From: Acidaminobacter hydrogenoformans DSM 2784
GTDB taxonomy: Bacteria; Bacillota; Clostridia; Peptostreptococcales; Acidaminobacteraceae
Assembly (NCBI RefSeq): GCF_900103005.1
Contig: NZ_FMWL01000002.1
Coordinates: 124,001-188,000 of the forward strand
Direction of reading: 5' to 3'
DNA: 64,000 nucleotides
Numbering within the stretch: position 1 is the first letter of the stretch; every line of letters starts with the position of its first letter. Below are positions 1 through 10,706 of this stretch, piece after piece. A program made the position numbers and the translations under genes. Below the pieces are notes generated by a model. The model did not search any database and had not been told where the DNA came from. It saw nothing but the letters and a program-made list of their open reading frames with translations.

Positions 1-170
1 TCCTCTTTTTGCGCTGCCGCTTTCACCGGAGGCGGTGTCAGCTTGTTGCCCCTGCCCTTTGGACGGTCTGGCTGGGTAAACACACCTATGACCTGGGCCC
101 CTTCAAAATGGATGCAAGTCTCCAGACATGGCACCGCAAATTCTGGTGTCCCCATAAAAACGATCTTCAT
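1..170 (-). CDS. fmt: Methionyl-tRNA formyltransferase, N-terminal part (cut by window edge)
   Basis: This is the first 56 codons of Fmt, which formylates initiator Met-tRNA with 10-formyl-tetrahydrofolate. The ATG at 170 is followed by the typical family opening [16 protein letters not shown] and then the [13 protein letters not shown] segment of the formyltransferase fold. The gene starts 8 bp after the def stop codon, with an AGGTGG ribosome site formed at the def terminus, so def and fmt are almost certainly co-transcribed and translationally linked. The rest of the protein, including the catalytic Asn-His-Asp, lies outside the window. The family assignment is very safe; completeness cannot be judged. 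Confidence 0.93.
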   Translation of the reverse strand, partial: MKIVFMGTPEFAVPCLETCIHFEGAQVIGVFTQPDRPKGRGNKLTPPPVKAAAQKE

Positions 171-178
171 AGTGCCAC

Positions 179-631
179 CTACGCTTCCTCAATCATTTTA
201 TCGATAAAAAGTACACCATCCAGGTGATCAATTTCGTGACAAAGCGCCCTGGCGAGCAGCCCCTCGCCTTCGACGACATAGACTTCACCGTTTTCATTCA
301 GGGCTTCAACCCAGACTTTCGCCGGCCGGCGTACAGAGCCAGCTCTTTCAGGCACGCTCAGGCAGCCTTCGACTTCAAACTGCTCGCCCTCTTCTTTGAT
401 AACTTTTGGATTGATCAGCACTTTGACGCCCGTATCATCATAGACATCAATAACCGCAATCCGCTTGAGTATACCAACCTGCGGTGCAGCCAGTCCGACC
501 CCTTCCGCATGATACATGGTATCCACCATATCCGCGACTATCTCTTTAACCCTTTGATCGACTATTTGAACCTCTCTTGAAAGCTTTCTGAGAACCGGAT
601 CTCCATCCGTCCGAATATTTCTGATTGCCAT
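179..631 (-). CDS. def: Peptide deformylase
   Basis: Removes the N-formyl group from nascent proteins, the partner reaction to fmt immediately downstream. All three metal-site motifs are present: [10 protein letters not shown] near residue 45, EGCLSVP near residue 88, and HEIDHLDG near residue 130; the Cys and two His bind the catalytic metal. At 150 residues it is the usual size for the short (type I) class. It is the penultimate gene of the dapF-to-fmt operon, 56 bp after priA. A GGAG lies about 11 bp before the ATG. Nothing is odd about it. Confidence 0.96.
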   Translation of the reverse strand: MAIRNIRTDGDPVLRKLSREVQIVDQRVKEIVADMVDTMYHAEGVGLAAPQVGILKRIAVIDVYDDTGVKVLINPKVIKEEGEQFEVEGCLSVPERAGSVRRPAKVWVEALNENGEVYVVEGEGLLARALCHEIDHLDGVLFIDKMIEEA

Positions 632-687
632 TTCATAACACGCTCCTTACCCTGTACAGGTGCAGCGCGCCAATTTTTGGCGGCTGC

Positions 688-3162
688 TTATAAGACACTG
701 ATCGCTCTGACATCCACAGCGCATCTTACATCTTCACGCTGTGTTGGCAGCTTTCGCAAAACCTCTTCAATTAGCGTCAGCATCTCTTCCTTATATTTTA
801 TTATAATTTGCCATCGATATCTATTTTTTATTTTGCTGTAGATCGCTGGATTAGGTCCCAGAATTACAAGATGTCCTTTTTTGATCATTTCAGAGGGCAA
901 ATGCTTGCTCAGCCATTCATAGAGCTTCGCGGCACTCTTTTCGACATCTTCGGGCTTAAACCCGGAGAGGATGATATTGGCCATCTGAAGATAGGGCGGA
1001 TAGCCAAAAGCTTTACGTATGCCCATTTCTTCTTCGTAAAAGCCCAAATAATCATGTTCAGCTGCCCTGATAAGCGCAAAATGCTCCGGCGTATAAGTTT
1101 GGACCACAACACGCCCTTGGGTTTTTGACCTGCCGGATCTTCCACTGACTTGAGTCATCAATTGAAAGGTTCTCTCTGAAGCCTGAAAGTCAGGCAGATT
1201 GAGTGTCACATCCGCCAGGACAACACCGACTAAACCAACATTTGCAAAATCAAGTCCCTTTGAAATCAGCTGCGTCCCTATGAGTACCCGTATCTCACCA
1301 GATTCGAAACGCTCAAGAATTTCCTCCAGAGCGCCTTTTTTGGATATAGACTCACTATCCATTCTCGCTGTTATGACATCAGGAAATTTTTCTTTAAAAG
1401 CCTCTTCGACCTTTTCAGTCCCACTGCCATAAAACTTGAAGTAACGGCTGCCACATTCAGGACATACTGTCGGGATTGACGACCTATAATGACAATAGCT
1501 GCACCTTGCATGATTTTGTCCTTTGTGGAAAATAAGGCTCACATCACAGTTTGGACATTTCAGTGCATAACCGCAGCTACGGCAGGAAATGAACGTGTGA
1601 TACCCTTTTCTGTTTAGGAGCAGCATGATTTGCTGTCCATTTTCAAGGGCTCTGTTAATAGCCTCTTCAAGTGTTCTGCTGAACATAGACCGGTTCCCTG
1701 ACATGAGCTCCAGGCGCATATCCACAATTTCCACACTTGGCAGCGCTACTTTGCTGAAGCGTTTGTGCATCTCGACCAACTGCAGTCCACCGCTCCTGGC
1801 TTCGTGATACTGTTCTAAGGAAGGCGTCGCCGACCCAAGAATCAGAGGCGCGTTGTGAAGCTTGCATAAAGCGCCCGCTACCTCCACAGCGTGATATTTG
1901 GGTACCTGGTCTGACTTGTAGGAGCTGTCGTGTGCCTCATCTACCACAATGAGGCCAACAGAAGCACAAGGCGCGAAAAGCGCTGATCTTGGGCCAATGA
2001 CTATGTCATAATCCCCTCTGCCTATGGCGCGCCATTGATCAAATCTTTGTGTCGCGTTCATGCGACTGTGCAAAATGGCAATCCGGTCACCAAACCGTCT
2101 TCTGAAGCGATCCACCAGCTGTGGTGTCAAGGATATTTCAGGCACCAGAATAATGACCTGGCGTCCTTCTGCAATGGCTAAGTCCGCGAGCTCCATATAA
2201 ACCTCTGTTTTACCACTGCCAGTAACGCCGTGAAGCAAAAAAGCCTCGGGCTCGTGGTTTATCACACTGCTGCTGATCAGGTCAAAGGCTGCTTTCTGCT
2301 CACTTGAAAAAGCTACAAAAGTATTCTTTTTGCCTGAATCATAGTAAGTGGGGAAAGTAAATGCCTCTTCAGTCTCAGCTTTTATCTTTCCTTCTTCCTC
2401 CAGCTTTTCAAGTCCAGCTTTTGTCGCTTTAACTTCCCGTTTAAGTCTGGATTCTTCTACCCTGCCATAGTCCCTTAGCATCTCGAGGATCCCTCGCTTA
2501 ACAGTTTGATGCTTTGGAATCTGTTCCAGCCAAGTCTCTGCCGCTCCAGGATCCGTAAGACTGAAAAAGCGGTTGTAACGCTCTCTGACTGAGGTTGTCA
2601 AATGTTCCCGTTTCTCAGCGACGCCTTTTTTTATGATGCTTTTCAAAAGCGTCTGCTCATTTTCCTTAAGTTCGCTCTGGAATACAGTTTTTGAAGCAAT
2701 TCTGTCTATAAGCGCTTTTTCCGCTTCCGGCAGTGCCTCTATGATCTCATGCGTCGCAATTTCTGCCCTTATGATCTTATAATCACGTTTTAGGGTCGTC
2801 CCACTTGGCAAAAGAAGCGAAGCTGCCTGAGAGTAATTGGTCAAATAGCGTGCCCTGATCCATAGCGCCAGTTCAACACGGCGTTCATCAAGTGCCGCAG
2901 CGCTGTCACAGACACTCACGACAGACTTGAGCTTTTCTATTTGATCTTTCTGAGAGGGTGCCCGCCTAACTGCGACAATGGCTTCGTGCGTGGCATCACC
3001 TGAGCCAAATGGGACTATGACCTTGCTGCCTATGACGACTTCATTCTCCAGCATCTCCGGAATACTGTAGGTGAACAGCTGATCCAGCGCTCGCGTCATC
3101 TTTAGTACAATCACGTCTGCAAGTGACTTCTGCCCCTCTGGGTTGATCTCTGGGTGAAGCAT
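688..3162 (-). CDS. priA: Primosomal replication-restart helicase PriA
   Basis: ATP-dependent 3'-5' DNA helicase that reloads the replisome at stalled forks. The protein (824 residues from the start chosen here) has an N-terminal DNA-binding region, a Walker A box HGVTGSGKTEVY, a DEAH Walker B box (VVDEAHD), and the helicase-interrupting zinc region with four Cys pairs (CRSCGYALKCPNC, CSYC, CPECG). It ends with the conserved helicase C-terminal lobe containing LIGTQLISKGLDF. I chose the ATG at 3162 because GGAGGTG sits just upstream; the frame stays open to 3186, but that start has no good ribosome site. It lies between coaBC and def in the same operon. Confidence 0.95.
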   Translation of the reverse strand: MLHPEINPEGQKSLADVIVLKMTRALDQLFTYSIPEMLENEVVIGSKVIVPFGSGDATHEAIVAVRRAPSQKDQIEKLKSVVSVCDSAAALDERRVELALWIRARYLTNYSQAASLLLPSGTTLKRDYKIIRAEIATHEIIEALPEAEKALIDRIASKTVFQSELKENEQTLLKSIIKKGVAEKREHLTTSVRERYNRFFSLTDPGAAETWLEQIPKHQTVKRGILEMLRDYGRVEESRLKREVKATKAGLEKLEEEGKIKAETEEAFTFPTYYDSGKKNTFVAFSSEQKAAFDLISSSVINHEPEAFLLHGVTGSGKTEVYMELADLAIAEGRQVIILVPEISLTPQLVDRFRRRFGDRIAILHSRMNATQRFDQWRAIGRGDYDIVIGPRSALFAPCASVGLIVVDEAHDSSYKSDQVPKYHAVEVAGALCKLHNAPLILGSATPSLEQYHEARSGGLQLVEMHKRFSKVALPSVEIVDMRLELMSGNRSMFSRTLEEAINRALENGQQIMLLLNRKGYHTFISCRSCGYALKCPNCDVSLIFHKGQNHARCSYCHYRSSIPTVCPECGSRYFKFYGSGTEKVEEAFKEKFPDVITARMDSESISKKGALEEILERFESGEIRVLIGTQLISKGLDFANVGLVGVVLADVTLNLPDFQASERTFQLMTQVSGRSGRSKTQGRVVVQTYTPEHFALIRAAEHDYLGFYEEEMGIRKAFGYPPYLQMANIILSGFKPEDVEKSAAKLYEWLSKHLPSEMIKKGHLVILGPNPAIYSKIKNRYRWQIIIKYKEEMLTLIEEVLRKLPTQREDVRCAVDVRAISVL

Positions 3163-3238
3163 TGAAACACCTCCACAGTAAAACAAAGAAACAGGAGTAG
3201 ATCAGCTCTACCCCCGGATGGATTCCTGGAATTCAGAC

Positions 3239-4456
3239 CTAAGGCAGCAAAGAGACCGCTTTTTTGAGAATGGCTTTGGCTACATCAGCTTTTCCCATTT
3301 GATCATAAGCGGTTTGTTCACCGTCCGCGGTTATAAAAGTCACGACATTGGTATCGCTTCCAAAGCCGGCACCCTTGACTGTAACATCGTTGGCAACTAT
3401 CATATCGAGATTTTTCTTTCGGAGCTTCGCCTCGGCGTGCTCCAACACCTTTTCGGTCTCAGCGGCAAAGCCTATGAGGATCTGTTTGTTTTTCACCTTG
3501 CCGACCTCATAAAGAATATCTGGATTTCGCGTCAGTTCAAGCGCCAAATCCCCTTCCACTTTCTTGATCTTTTGAGACGCTACAGCTTTAGGCCTGTAAT
3601 CCGCTACCGCTGCGGTCATAATAATGATATCAAAATTCAAGTCTGACATGACCGCCTCAAACATTTCTTGCGCGGTCTCTACATCAATCCGTGTTACACC
3701 GGATGGCGCGCCCAGCTCAACCGGACCGGAAACCAGTTTGGTTTCAGCACCCATGGCTGCCGCTGCCGAGGCAATGGCATAACCCATTTTTCCGGTGGAA
3801 TGATTGGTCAGATAACGGACGGGATCCAGCGGCTCCCGTGTAGGCCCCGCCGTGATCAGGACCCGTCTGCCACTAAGACTGCCTGATTCTTCAGCAGCCG
3901 GCGCCTTCTCCATGAGCTTTACTATTTCATCCACAATCTGTTGAGGCTCGGCCATTTTTCCGACCCCTTCATCCCCACAAGCCAATCTGCCGCTCCCAGG
4001 CGAGGCAAAAAGAACGCCCAAATCCTCGAGAGTCCTTATGTTCCTCTGCGTCACAGCGTTAAGATACATTTGCGTATTCATGGCTGGCGCCACAAGAATG
4101 GGGGCCTTTGTCGCCAATAGCGTTGTCGACAAGAAGTCGTCCGCGATCCCCGCGGCCATTTTCGCGAGACAATTAGCTGTTGCCGGCGCGACGACAAATA
4201 GATCCGCGAGCTTGGCAAGCGCAATATGCTCCACATCCCAAGTTCTGGGCGCCTCAAACATGTCCTCGACGACATAATTCTGCGAGAGGGACTGAAAGGT
4301 CAGAGGGGAAATAAATGCTTTCGCATGGGCTGTCATGACCACATAAACATTGGCATCCAGTTTTCTGAGTCTGCTGACAAGATCAGCCGACTTATAAGCC
4401 GCAATACCGCCTGTTACACCCAGGACTATATTCTTGCCAGTCAATGGACCACTCAT
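3239..4456 (-). CDS. coaBC: Bifunctional phosphopantothenoylcysteine decarboxylase / phosphopantothenate-cysteine ligase
   Basis: Catalyses two consecutive steps of coenzyme A synthesis. The N-terminal flavoprotein half (CoaC) shows GVTGGIAAYKS, the PAMNTQMY substrate-clamp motif and the SGRLACGDEGVGKM lid. The C-terminal half (CoaB) shows GPTREPLDPVRYLTNHSTGKMG and AAVADYRP with NPDIL. Length (405) is normal for the fusion. The ATG at 4456 is preferred because GAGGAG lies 7-8 bp upstream, overlapping the rpoZ stop; a TTG at 4477 in the same frame lacks a ribosome site. The 4-bp gap to rpoZ indicates translational coupling. Confidence 0.96.
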   Translation of the reverse strand: MSGPLTGKNIVLGVTGGIAAYKSADLVSRLRKLDANVYVVMTAHAKAFISPLTFQSLSQNYVVEDMFEAPRTWDVEHIALAKLADLFVVAPATANCLAKMAAGIADDFLSTTLLATKAPILVAPAMNTQMYLNAVTQRNIRTLEDLGVLFASPGSGRLACGDEGVGKMAEPQQIVDEIVKLMEKAPAAEESGSLSGRRVLITAGPTREPLDPVRYLTNHSTGKMGYAIASAAAAMGAETKLVSGPVELGAPSGVTRIDVETAQEMFEAVMSDLNFDIIIMTAAVADYRPKAVASQKIKKVEGDLALELTRNPDILYEVGKVKNKQILIGFAAETEKVLEHAEAKLRKKNLDMIVANDVTVKGAGFGSDTNVVTFITADGEQTAYDQMGKADVAKAILKKAVSLLP

Positions 4457-4460
4457 TTTT

Positions 4461-4667
4461 CTACTCCTCTTTGTCAAAATCTATGATTTCAAGTTTGTGC
4501 TCATAGAGCTCCTGTGTCGCTATGCTCATAGGCTTTTTACTTTGAGTGTACTCAATTTTTAGTTCTGCGCCGTCAATGATCTGACGCGCACGTCTTGAAG
4601 TTAAAATGACAAGGGCATAACGGCTGCCGGCAATATCGATAAGTTCATTGATAGGTGGGTTAAGCAT
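4461..4667 (-). CDS. rpoZ: RNA polymerase omega subunit
   Basis: Small subunit (68 residues) that stabilises the beta-prime subunit of RNA polymerase. The family signature is visible as INELIDIAGSRYALVILTSRRARQI, followed by the Firmicutes-type KKPMSIATQELYEHKLEI segment. The gene starts in a TAATG overlap with the gmk stop and ends 4 bp before coaBC, the standard gmk-rpoZ-coaBC order of Firmicutes. The protein is acidic at the C-terminus (DFDKEE), as is common for the family. Confidence 0.94.
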   Translation of the reverse strand: MLNPPINELIDIAGSRYALVILTSRRARQIIDGAELKIEYTQSKKPMSIATQELYEHKLEIIDFDKEE

Positions 4668-5284
4668 TAATATTCCTCCTTAATTTCTCTGATCAGCGTC
4701 TTTACAAATTTAGGCCTGATTCTCAGGCGTTCAGCTTCAATAATGGAAATCAATCTGGTTGTCGCCAGATCCACACGATCGTTAAATATAAAGTAGTTGT
4801 AGTTTTCCATTAAGTCTATCTCATTGTAGGCGGCAGTAAAACGCTTGTCAATGGCTTCCGGTGTTTCTGTCCCGCGCCCGACAATTCTGTTTCTCAGTTC
4901 TTCCATAGTCGGCGGCAAAATAAAAATGAACACACCTTCAGGATACTGTTCTTTTACTTTCAGGGCGCCCTGTATGTCAATTTCAAGCAAAACATCCATA
5001 CCTTTTTCGAGCTGTTCCATAACGAAGGCTTTTGGCGTCCCGTAGTAATTGTCATAGACTTTGGCGAACTCAAGCAGCTCGCCGTTCTGAATCATACTTT
5101 CGAAAGTTTTATGATCCGTGAAAAAATAGTTGACCCCTTCCGTTTCACCGACTCGAGGGGCCCGTGTCGTCATGGAAACGGATAAAACTATGTCTTCCCG
5201 AAGCTTCATCAATGCCTTGCATATGGTTCCCTTGCCGACTCCGGAAGGCCCGGATACAACCAGCAGCAACCCTCTTCTCATCAT
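4667..5284 (-). CDS. gmk: Guanylate kinase
   Basis: Phosphorylates GMP to GDP. The P-loop SGPSGVGKGT is at residues 10-19, followed by the GMP-binding region SVSMTTRAPRVGETEGVNYFF and YGTPKAFV, and the lid segment IVGRGTETPEAIDKR. Length (205) is typical. Translation may begin at either of two adjacent ATGs (5284 or 5281); a GGGGAG is located slightly far upstream. In many Firmicutes a small remA/DUF370 gene sits between yicC and gmk; here the 54-bp gap has no room for it. Confidence 0.96.
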   Translation of the reverse strand: MMRRGLLLVVSGPSGVGKGTICKALMKLREDIVLSVSMTTRAPRVGETEGVNYFFTDHKTFESMIQNGELLEFAKVYDNYYGTPKAFVMEQLEKGMDVLLEIDIQGALKVKEQYPEGVFIFILPPTMEELRNRIVGRGTETPEAIDKRFTAAYNEIDLMENYNYFIFNDRVDLATTRLISIIEAERLRIRPKFVKTLIREIKEEY

Positions 5285-5338
5285 TCTAAACGCTACTCCC
5301 CTTCAGACGGATTCTCAACTTTTCGTATTAAACTCTAT

Positions 5339-6226
5339 CTATTCGATATTTTGGATTTGTTCTCTGATTTTTTCAAGCTCACTCTTCAATTCAATCACAT
5401 CGTTGCTAATCTCAAAGTCAGGTGATTTTGAGCCGATGGTATTGACTTCCCTATTCATTTCCTGTACCAAAAAATCGAGTTTTCTGCCGGCAGCGCCGCC
5501 TTGTTCCAATATATCAGCAATTTGGTCAAAATGAGATTTCAATCTGACTATTTCCTCAGTGACATTAGTTTTATCTGCAAAAATTGCGATTTCGTGGGCA
5601 ATCCTCGCTTCGTCAATTTGGATGCCCATATCACTGAGCAAATCTGTCAGACGGTCCCTCATCTTCTGTCTGTATGCCTCCACAATTTGTGGCGACTGAC
5701 TTTCAATTTTTTCAAGGCGAGTTTTCATCTGGGCAATGCGTTCGAAAACGTCTTCAACCAGTTTAGCGCCTTCTATACTTCGCATTTCAACCATTTGTGA
5801 AATGGCATCTGACGCTGCCTTTTCAAGGACAGCCCAAATCGCGTCACTGTCCACTTCCACATATTCCACCCTAAAGGCCTCCGGGTGTCTGGACATGAGT
5901 GACAGCGTCACGTGATCCTTAAGGTCATAACGCTCTTTTAATTGCATCAGCGCTTCATAGTACTGGTCAAGAACGCCCTCATTAGGCTGAATGGCGTAAT
6001 CCGCGCCAACTTGTTCCTCATAATTGACGAAAAGCTCAATTCTGCCTCTCTGTACTTTTTCTTTAATCATACTTTTGACGCGGTCTTCGAAAGGATTCAT
6101 TTTCTTTGGAATCTTCGCGACAATTTCTGAATACCTGTGATTGACGGATTTTATCTCCACTACAATTTTGATTCTGTCATTGCTGGCTTCACCACGCCCA
6201 TAGCCTGTCATGGAAAATGTCATCAT
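5339..6226 (-). CDS. yicC: YicC/YloC family endoribonuclease
   Basis: A 295-residue YicC-family protein; members have been described as RNA-cleaving enzymes. Recognisable family regions are the N-terminal MTGYGRGE, the VEIKSVNHRY segment, and the C-terminal half (IHEIAIFADKTNVTEEIVRL, GRKLDFLVQEMNREVNTIGSKS) that carries the conserved acidic and basic residues. The start is one of two ATGs (6226/6223) behind GGAGGATAG. It is located between dapF (18 bp upstream) and gmk, a usual Firmicutes pairing. The exact cellular RNA targets cannot be inferred from sequence. Confidence 0.92.
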   Translation of the reverse strand: MMTFSMTGYGRGEASNDRIKIVVEIKSVNHRYSEIVAKIPKKMNPFEDRVKSMIKEKVQRGRIELFVNYEEQVGADYAIQPNEGVLDQYYEALMQLKERYDLKDHVTLSLMSRHPEAFRVEYVEVDSDAIWAVLEKAASDAISQMVEMRSIEGAKLVEDVFERIAQMKTRLEKIESQSPQIVEAYRQKMRDRLTDLLSDMGIQIDEARIAHEIAIFADKTNVTEEIVRLKSHFDQIADILEQGGAAGRKLDFLVQEMNREVNTIGSKSPDFEISNDVIELKSELEKIREQIQNIE

Positions 6227-6244
6227 CTATCCTCCGCCTTTTAA

Positions 6245-7090
6245 TTATTTTATTGCTTCAAAGGTCTCTACCTCAGCGACGGCAACTGCAGGCCCCGTCA
6301 TGAGGATTTCCTCTGTGTCGTTCGCGCTGATCTCAAGGACACCTCCAGGAACGGTTACCGCTGCGCTTCTCTCAAGTCTCCCGGCATGAAGCAGCGCATA
6401 AAAAGAAGCACAAGCCCCTGTCCCGCACGCCAGAGTCAATCCCGCTCCCCGTTCCCAGGTCACGACCTCAAGTGCAGAAGCACTGGTCTGTTTGACAAAG
6501 TTGACATTTATTTTCTGAGGAAAAAGCGGGTGGTTTTCAAGCAGCGGCCCCAGTCTTCTGATCTCTGTCTCAAGCAGCTCATCCATTTCTATGACGAGAT
6601 GTGGCACACCAACCCGAAGCGCAGTCGCTTTGATCCGACTTCCAGCTACTTCAATTTCCTCGTCCAGCATGTAACCTTTTTCAGCGACTACAGGAATCTG
6701 ATCCGCAGCGAATACTGCGGCGCCCATAGAAATTCTAATTTTATAGCCTTCTTCCCCCACGGTTAGAAGTACATCCTTAGGCCCATCATCCGTCAGAATT
6801 TTAAAGCCGCCTTCCTTAACCATGCCCAAACGGTGGAGGTGTGCTGAAAAGCAACGGATCCCATTGCCGCACATGGCAGCTCTTGAACCATCTGAATTAT
6901 AATACAGCATTCTGGCCGCATATTCCAGATTTTGGCTGGGTGCTACGAGCATTACGCCATCTGCGCCGACCCCAAAATGTCGGTGAGAAATCTTTGCGAT
7001 CAAAGTTTGCCACGCTGACTCCTCATAAAGCTCCGACCAGTCGCCAATTAAAAAATCATTGCCGGCGCCATGCCATTTAGTCCATTTCAA
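6245..7090 (-). CDS. dapF: Diaminopimelate epimerase
   Basis: Converts LL- to meso-diaminopimelate for lysine and peptidoglycan synthesis. The two active-site cysteines are visible: Cys74 in MCGNGIRCF and Cys222 in LACGTGACA. The N-terminal HGAGNDF and YNSDGSRAAMCGNG motifs are also intact. The start is a TTG at 7090 with GGGG 8 bp upstream. It is the first gene of the operon that continues through yicC, gmk, rpoZ, coaBC, priA, def and fmt. This fits the meso-diaminopimelate-type murE in the dcw cluster of this window. Confidence 0.96.
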   Translation of the reverse strand: MKWTKWHGAGNDFLIGDWSELYEESAWQTLIAKISHRHFGVGADGVMLVAPSQNLEYAARMLYYNSDGSRAAMCGNGIRCFSAHLHRLGMVKEGGFKILTDDGPKDVLLTVGEEGYKIRISMGAAVFAADQIPVVAEKGYMLDEEIEVAGSRIKATALRVGVPHLVIEMDELLETEIRRLGPLLENHPLFPQKINVNFVKQTSASALEVVTWERGAGLTLACGTGACASFYALLHAGRLERSAAVTVPGGVLEISANDTEEILMTGPAVAVAEVETFEAIK

Positions 7091-7110
7091 AATAACTGCC
7101 CCTTTCGAAA

Positions 7111-7135
7111 GTCTATGACTTATTCTAACATAGAC
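7111..7135. promoter_or_regulatory. 7-bp inverted repeat around the putative dapF -10 element
   Basis: GTCTATG at 7111-7117 and CATAGAC at 7129-7135 form a perfect inverted repeat with an 11-bp centre. On the minus strand the centre contains TAGAAT (7122-7127), a plausible -10 box for the dapF operon; no good -35 box is seen. The layout resembles an operator overlapping a promoter, but the repeat could also be chance in this 110-bp divergent region. Confidence 0.4.
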
Positions 7136-7168
7136 TGGGGCTGATTTCTTTATAAATTGCGGCCCACG

Positions 7169-7177
7169 TGCTATACT
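7169..7177 (+). promoter_or_regulatory. Extended -10 promoter for rqcH
   Basis: TG-C-TATACT (7169-7177) is an extended -10 element; the expected -35 position is poor, as is usual for this class. Transcription would begin near 7184, giving a leader of about 18 nt before the ATG at 7202, which still accommodates the GGAGG. Confidence 0.5.
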
Positions 7178-7201
7178 TATTGTACTTCAGGAGGGATCTC
7201 A

Positions 7202-9001
7202 ATGGCCTATGATGGCATTTTTATGGCGGCACTCGCTGCTGAGCTCAGAGAAAAATTAATTGGGGGGCGCGTTGATAAGATTTATCAGCCCGAAAAAGAC
7301 ACCTTGATCCTTGGGATTCGGAGTGATCGGAACAACCATCGGCTAAAGCTCTCAGCCTCTTCTTCTTTGCCTTATGTCTCTCTGACTCAGGCTAAGCCTG
7401 AGAACCCCATGCAGCCCCCTATGTTTTGCATGCTGCTCAGAAAGCATCTGACCGGCGCGAGACTGACAGAGATTCGTCAGCGAGGTCTTGAACGCATCCT
7501 CGACTTTGTGTTCGACACCTTCGACGAGTTGGGCAACCGGGTGGAAAGGGTCTTGTGTGCGGAAATCATGGGGCGGCATTCCAATGTGATCTTTTACCAG
7601 GCGGATACTCAGGTGGTTGTGGACTCTGTAAAGAGAATATCGAGCGCCATTTCAAGGGTCCGTCAGATCTATCCCGGCGTTGTCTACCAACTGCCGCCCG
7701 GCGGCAAACTGGATCTTAGGGATGTGGCTCCGCCGTTATTTGGCCCCTCAGCAGCATCAGATATTGAGGCGAACGCTCCGGCGATTAACGAACTGTCTCT
7801 TTCATCAAAATCTGTTCAAAAGTGGTTATTGACAACTTATCAGGGCTTCTCCCCTGCGCTCTGTCAGCAGCTCTGCCTCGAGGCAGGCGTTGATCCGGAT
7901 CAGCTTCTATCCGGACTTGGTGAAGGCCCCCGGGAGTCGCTGGAGTCCGTCCTTAAAAAGATGAAGCATCAGTTGGTCTCTGAAGCATTGGAAACACGGC
8001 TGATTTTGGATGATGCCGGCAAACCGCTGGACATGACGGCAGCACCCTCACTGCGTCTCGAGGCTTCAGGGCGTTTGTCCGAAGTCCTTGAGCCTTCACG
8101 CTGTGTCAACCAAATGTTCGAAGACAGAGACCTCCAGGATCGTTTGGAACAAAAAGCAGCTTCAATGAAAAAGCTGGTTGAAAACCGACTCGAGCGCGTG
8201 ATCAATAAAAAAAGTCATCTTGAGGTGGATCTGAAGCACGCGGAGGATGCCGAAACGCAGCGTCAAATGGGTGAGCTGATCATGGCAAATGTCTACAGGC
8301 TTTCAAAAGGGGATCATGAAGCGGTGGTCGAGAACTTCTTTGAAGAAGGTGCGCCCGAAATTCGGGTCCCTATGGATGTTCGACTGACACCTGTCGAAAA
8401 TGCCCAGCGCTGCTTCAGAAAATATACGAAGCTGAAAAACGGGCAAACAGAAATTTTGATTCAGCTGACTCAGACTCAAGCAGAAATTGATTACCTTGAA
8501 AGTGTTTTGCTTCAAATAGAGCAATCGACGGAAGCCTCCAATCTCGAGGCAATCCGGCTGGAGCTCGCTGAGGAAGGCTATATGAAGAGTCGTGGACGAA
8601 AAAAGGATAAGCGTCCAAAATCCGCGCCTCTGCAATATCTCAGCACAGACGGTTTTGAAATACTGGTTGGGCGCAACAATGTCCAAAATGATGAGTTGAC
8701 CTTGAAAACCGCCTCCAACAAAGATTTGTGGTTTCATACAAAATCCGTTCCTGGTTCACATGTCGTCATTCGAACGCATGGAAAAACCACAAATGAGGAA
8801 ACCCTCTATGAAGCTGCCATGCTGGCGGCGTGGCACTCCAAAGCCAGGCTGAGCGGTCAGGTCCCGGTGGATTACACCGAGATACGGCACGTCTCAAAAC
8901 CCTCTGGCGCAAAGCCCGGCATGGTGATATACGTCCAGTATAAAACCATTTATGTCACGCCGGATGAAGCTGTTGTCAAAAGACTGCAGCTGCCAAACTG
9001 A
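7202..9001 (+). CDS. rqcH: RqcH/NFACT family ribosome-quality-control protein (Rqc2 homolog)
   Basis: RqcH binds obstructed 50S subunits and directs addition of C-terminal alanine tails to stalled nascent chains; older annotation calls it fibronectin-binding protein A. The N-terminal NFACT-N domain starts MAYDGIFMAALAAEL and has GGRVDKIYQPEKD and EIMGRHSN. A helix-hairpin-helix and a coiled-coil middle (about residues 260-440) follow, and the C-terminal NFACT-R domain contains ILVGRNNVQNDELT and LWFHTKSVPGSHVVI. The ATG at 7202 is chosen because CAGGAGGGATCTCA precedes it; the frame is open back to 7157 without a ribosome site. The full length (599) is typical. It is monocistronic and divergent from dapF. 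Confidence 0.94.
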   Translation: MAYDGIFMAALAAELREKLIGGRVDKIYQPEKDTLILGIRSDRNNHRLKLSASSSLPYVSLTQAKPENPMQPPMFCMLLRKHLTGARLTEIRQRGLERILDFVFDTFDELGNRVERVLCAEIMGRHSNVIFYQADTQVVVDSVKRISSAISRVRQIYPGVVYQLPPGGKLDLRDVAPPLFGPSAASDIEANAPAINELSLSSKSVQKWLLTTYQGFSPALCQQLCLEAGVDPDQLLSGLGEGPRESLESVLKKMKHQLVSEALETRLILDDAGKPLDMTAAPSLRLEASGRLSEVLEPSRCVNQMFEDRDLQDRLEQKAASMKKLVENRLERVINKKSHLEVDLKHAEDAETQRQMGELIMANVYRLSKGDHEAVVENFFEEGAPEIRVPMDVRLTPVENAQRCFRKYTKLKNGQTEILIQLTQTQAEIDYLESVLLQIEQSTEASNLEAIRLELAEEGYMKSRGRKKDKRPKSAPLQYLSTDGFEILVGRNNVQNDELTLKTASNKDLWFHTKSVPGSHVVIRTHGKTTNEETLYEAAMLAAWHSKARLSGQVPVDYTEIRHVSKPSGAKPGMVIYVQYKTIYVTPDEAVVKRLQLPN

Positions 9002-9031
9002 GATTCAAAACCCCAAAGGGACAAAACATAA

Positions 9032-9078
9032 AAAAGCGAGGAAGGATTAAATCTGTTTAAAAACCTACCCTCGCTTTT
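9032..9078. terminator. Bidirectional terminator between rqcH and pyrR
   Basis: AAAAAGCGAGG (9031-9041) pairs with CCTCGCTTTT (9069-9078) around a long AT-rich loop. The stem is flanked by A and T runs, so it can serve convergent rqcH and pyrR transcripts. Confidence 0.75.
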
Positions 9079-9113
9079 CTTATGCGCTAATACGTATTTT
9101 GAACATAAGCCCC

Positions 9114-10620
<1,507 letters not shown>

Positions 10621-10659
10621 CCCAAGTCCTCCTTCCCTTTCAAAACTGTTCCACGCCGA

Positions 10660-10706
10660 GACAGCGACAGGGACAAGCCCTAAGGCTGGTCCCTGCTATG
10701 ACTGTC
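10660..10706. repeat. Strong two-part hairpin between ileS and rluD
   Basis: GACAG (10660-10664) pairs with CTGTC (10702-10706), and CAGGGAC-AGCC pairs with GGCT-GTCCCTG inside, around a CTAA loop. On the minus strand no T-run follows in the transcription direction, so it looks more like a processing or stability hairpin between ileS and rluD than a terminator. On the plus strand it is followed by TTCTTTTT, but no plus-strand gene needs it. Confidence 0.55.

Noticed and set aside
224-580. Plus-strand reading frame of 118 codons opposite def
   Set aside because: It is the mirror of the conserved deformylase gene, has no ribosome site or family features, and the minus-strand motifs are intact.
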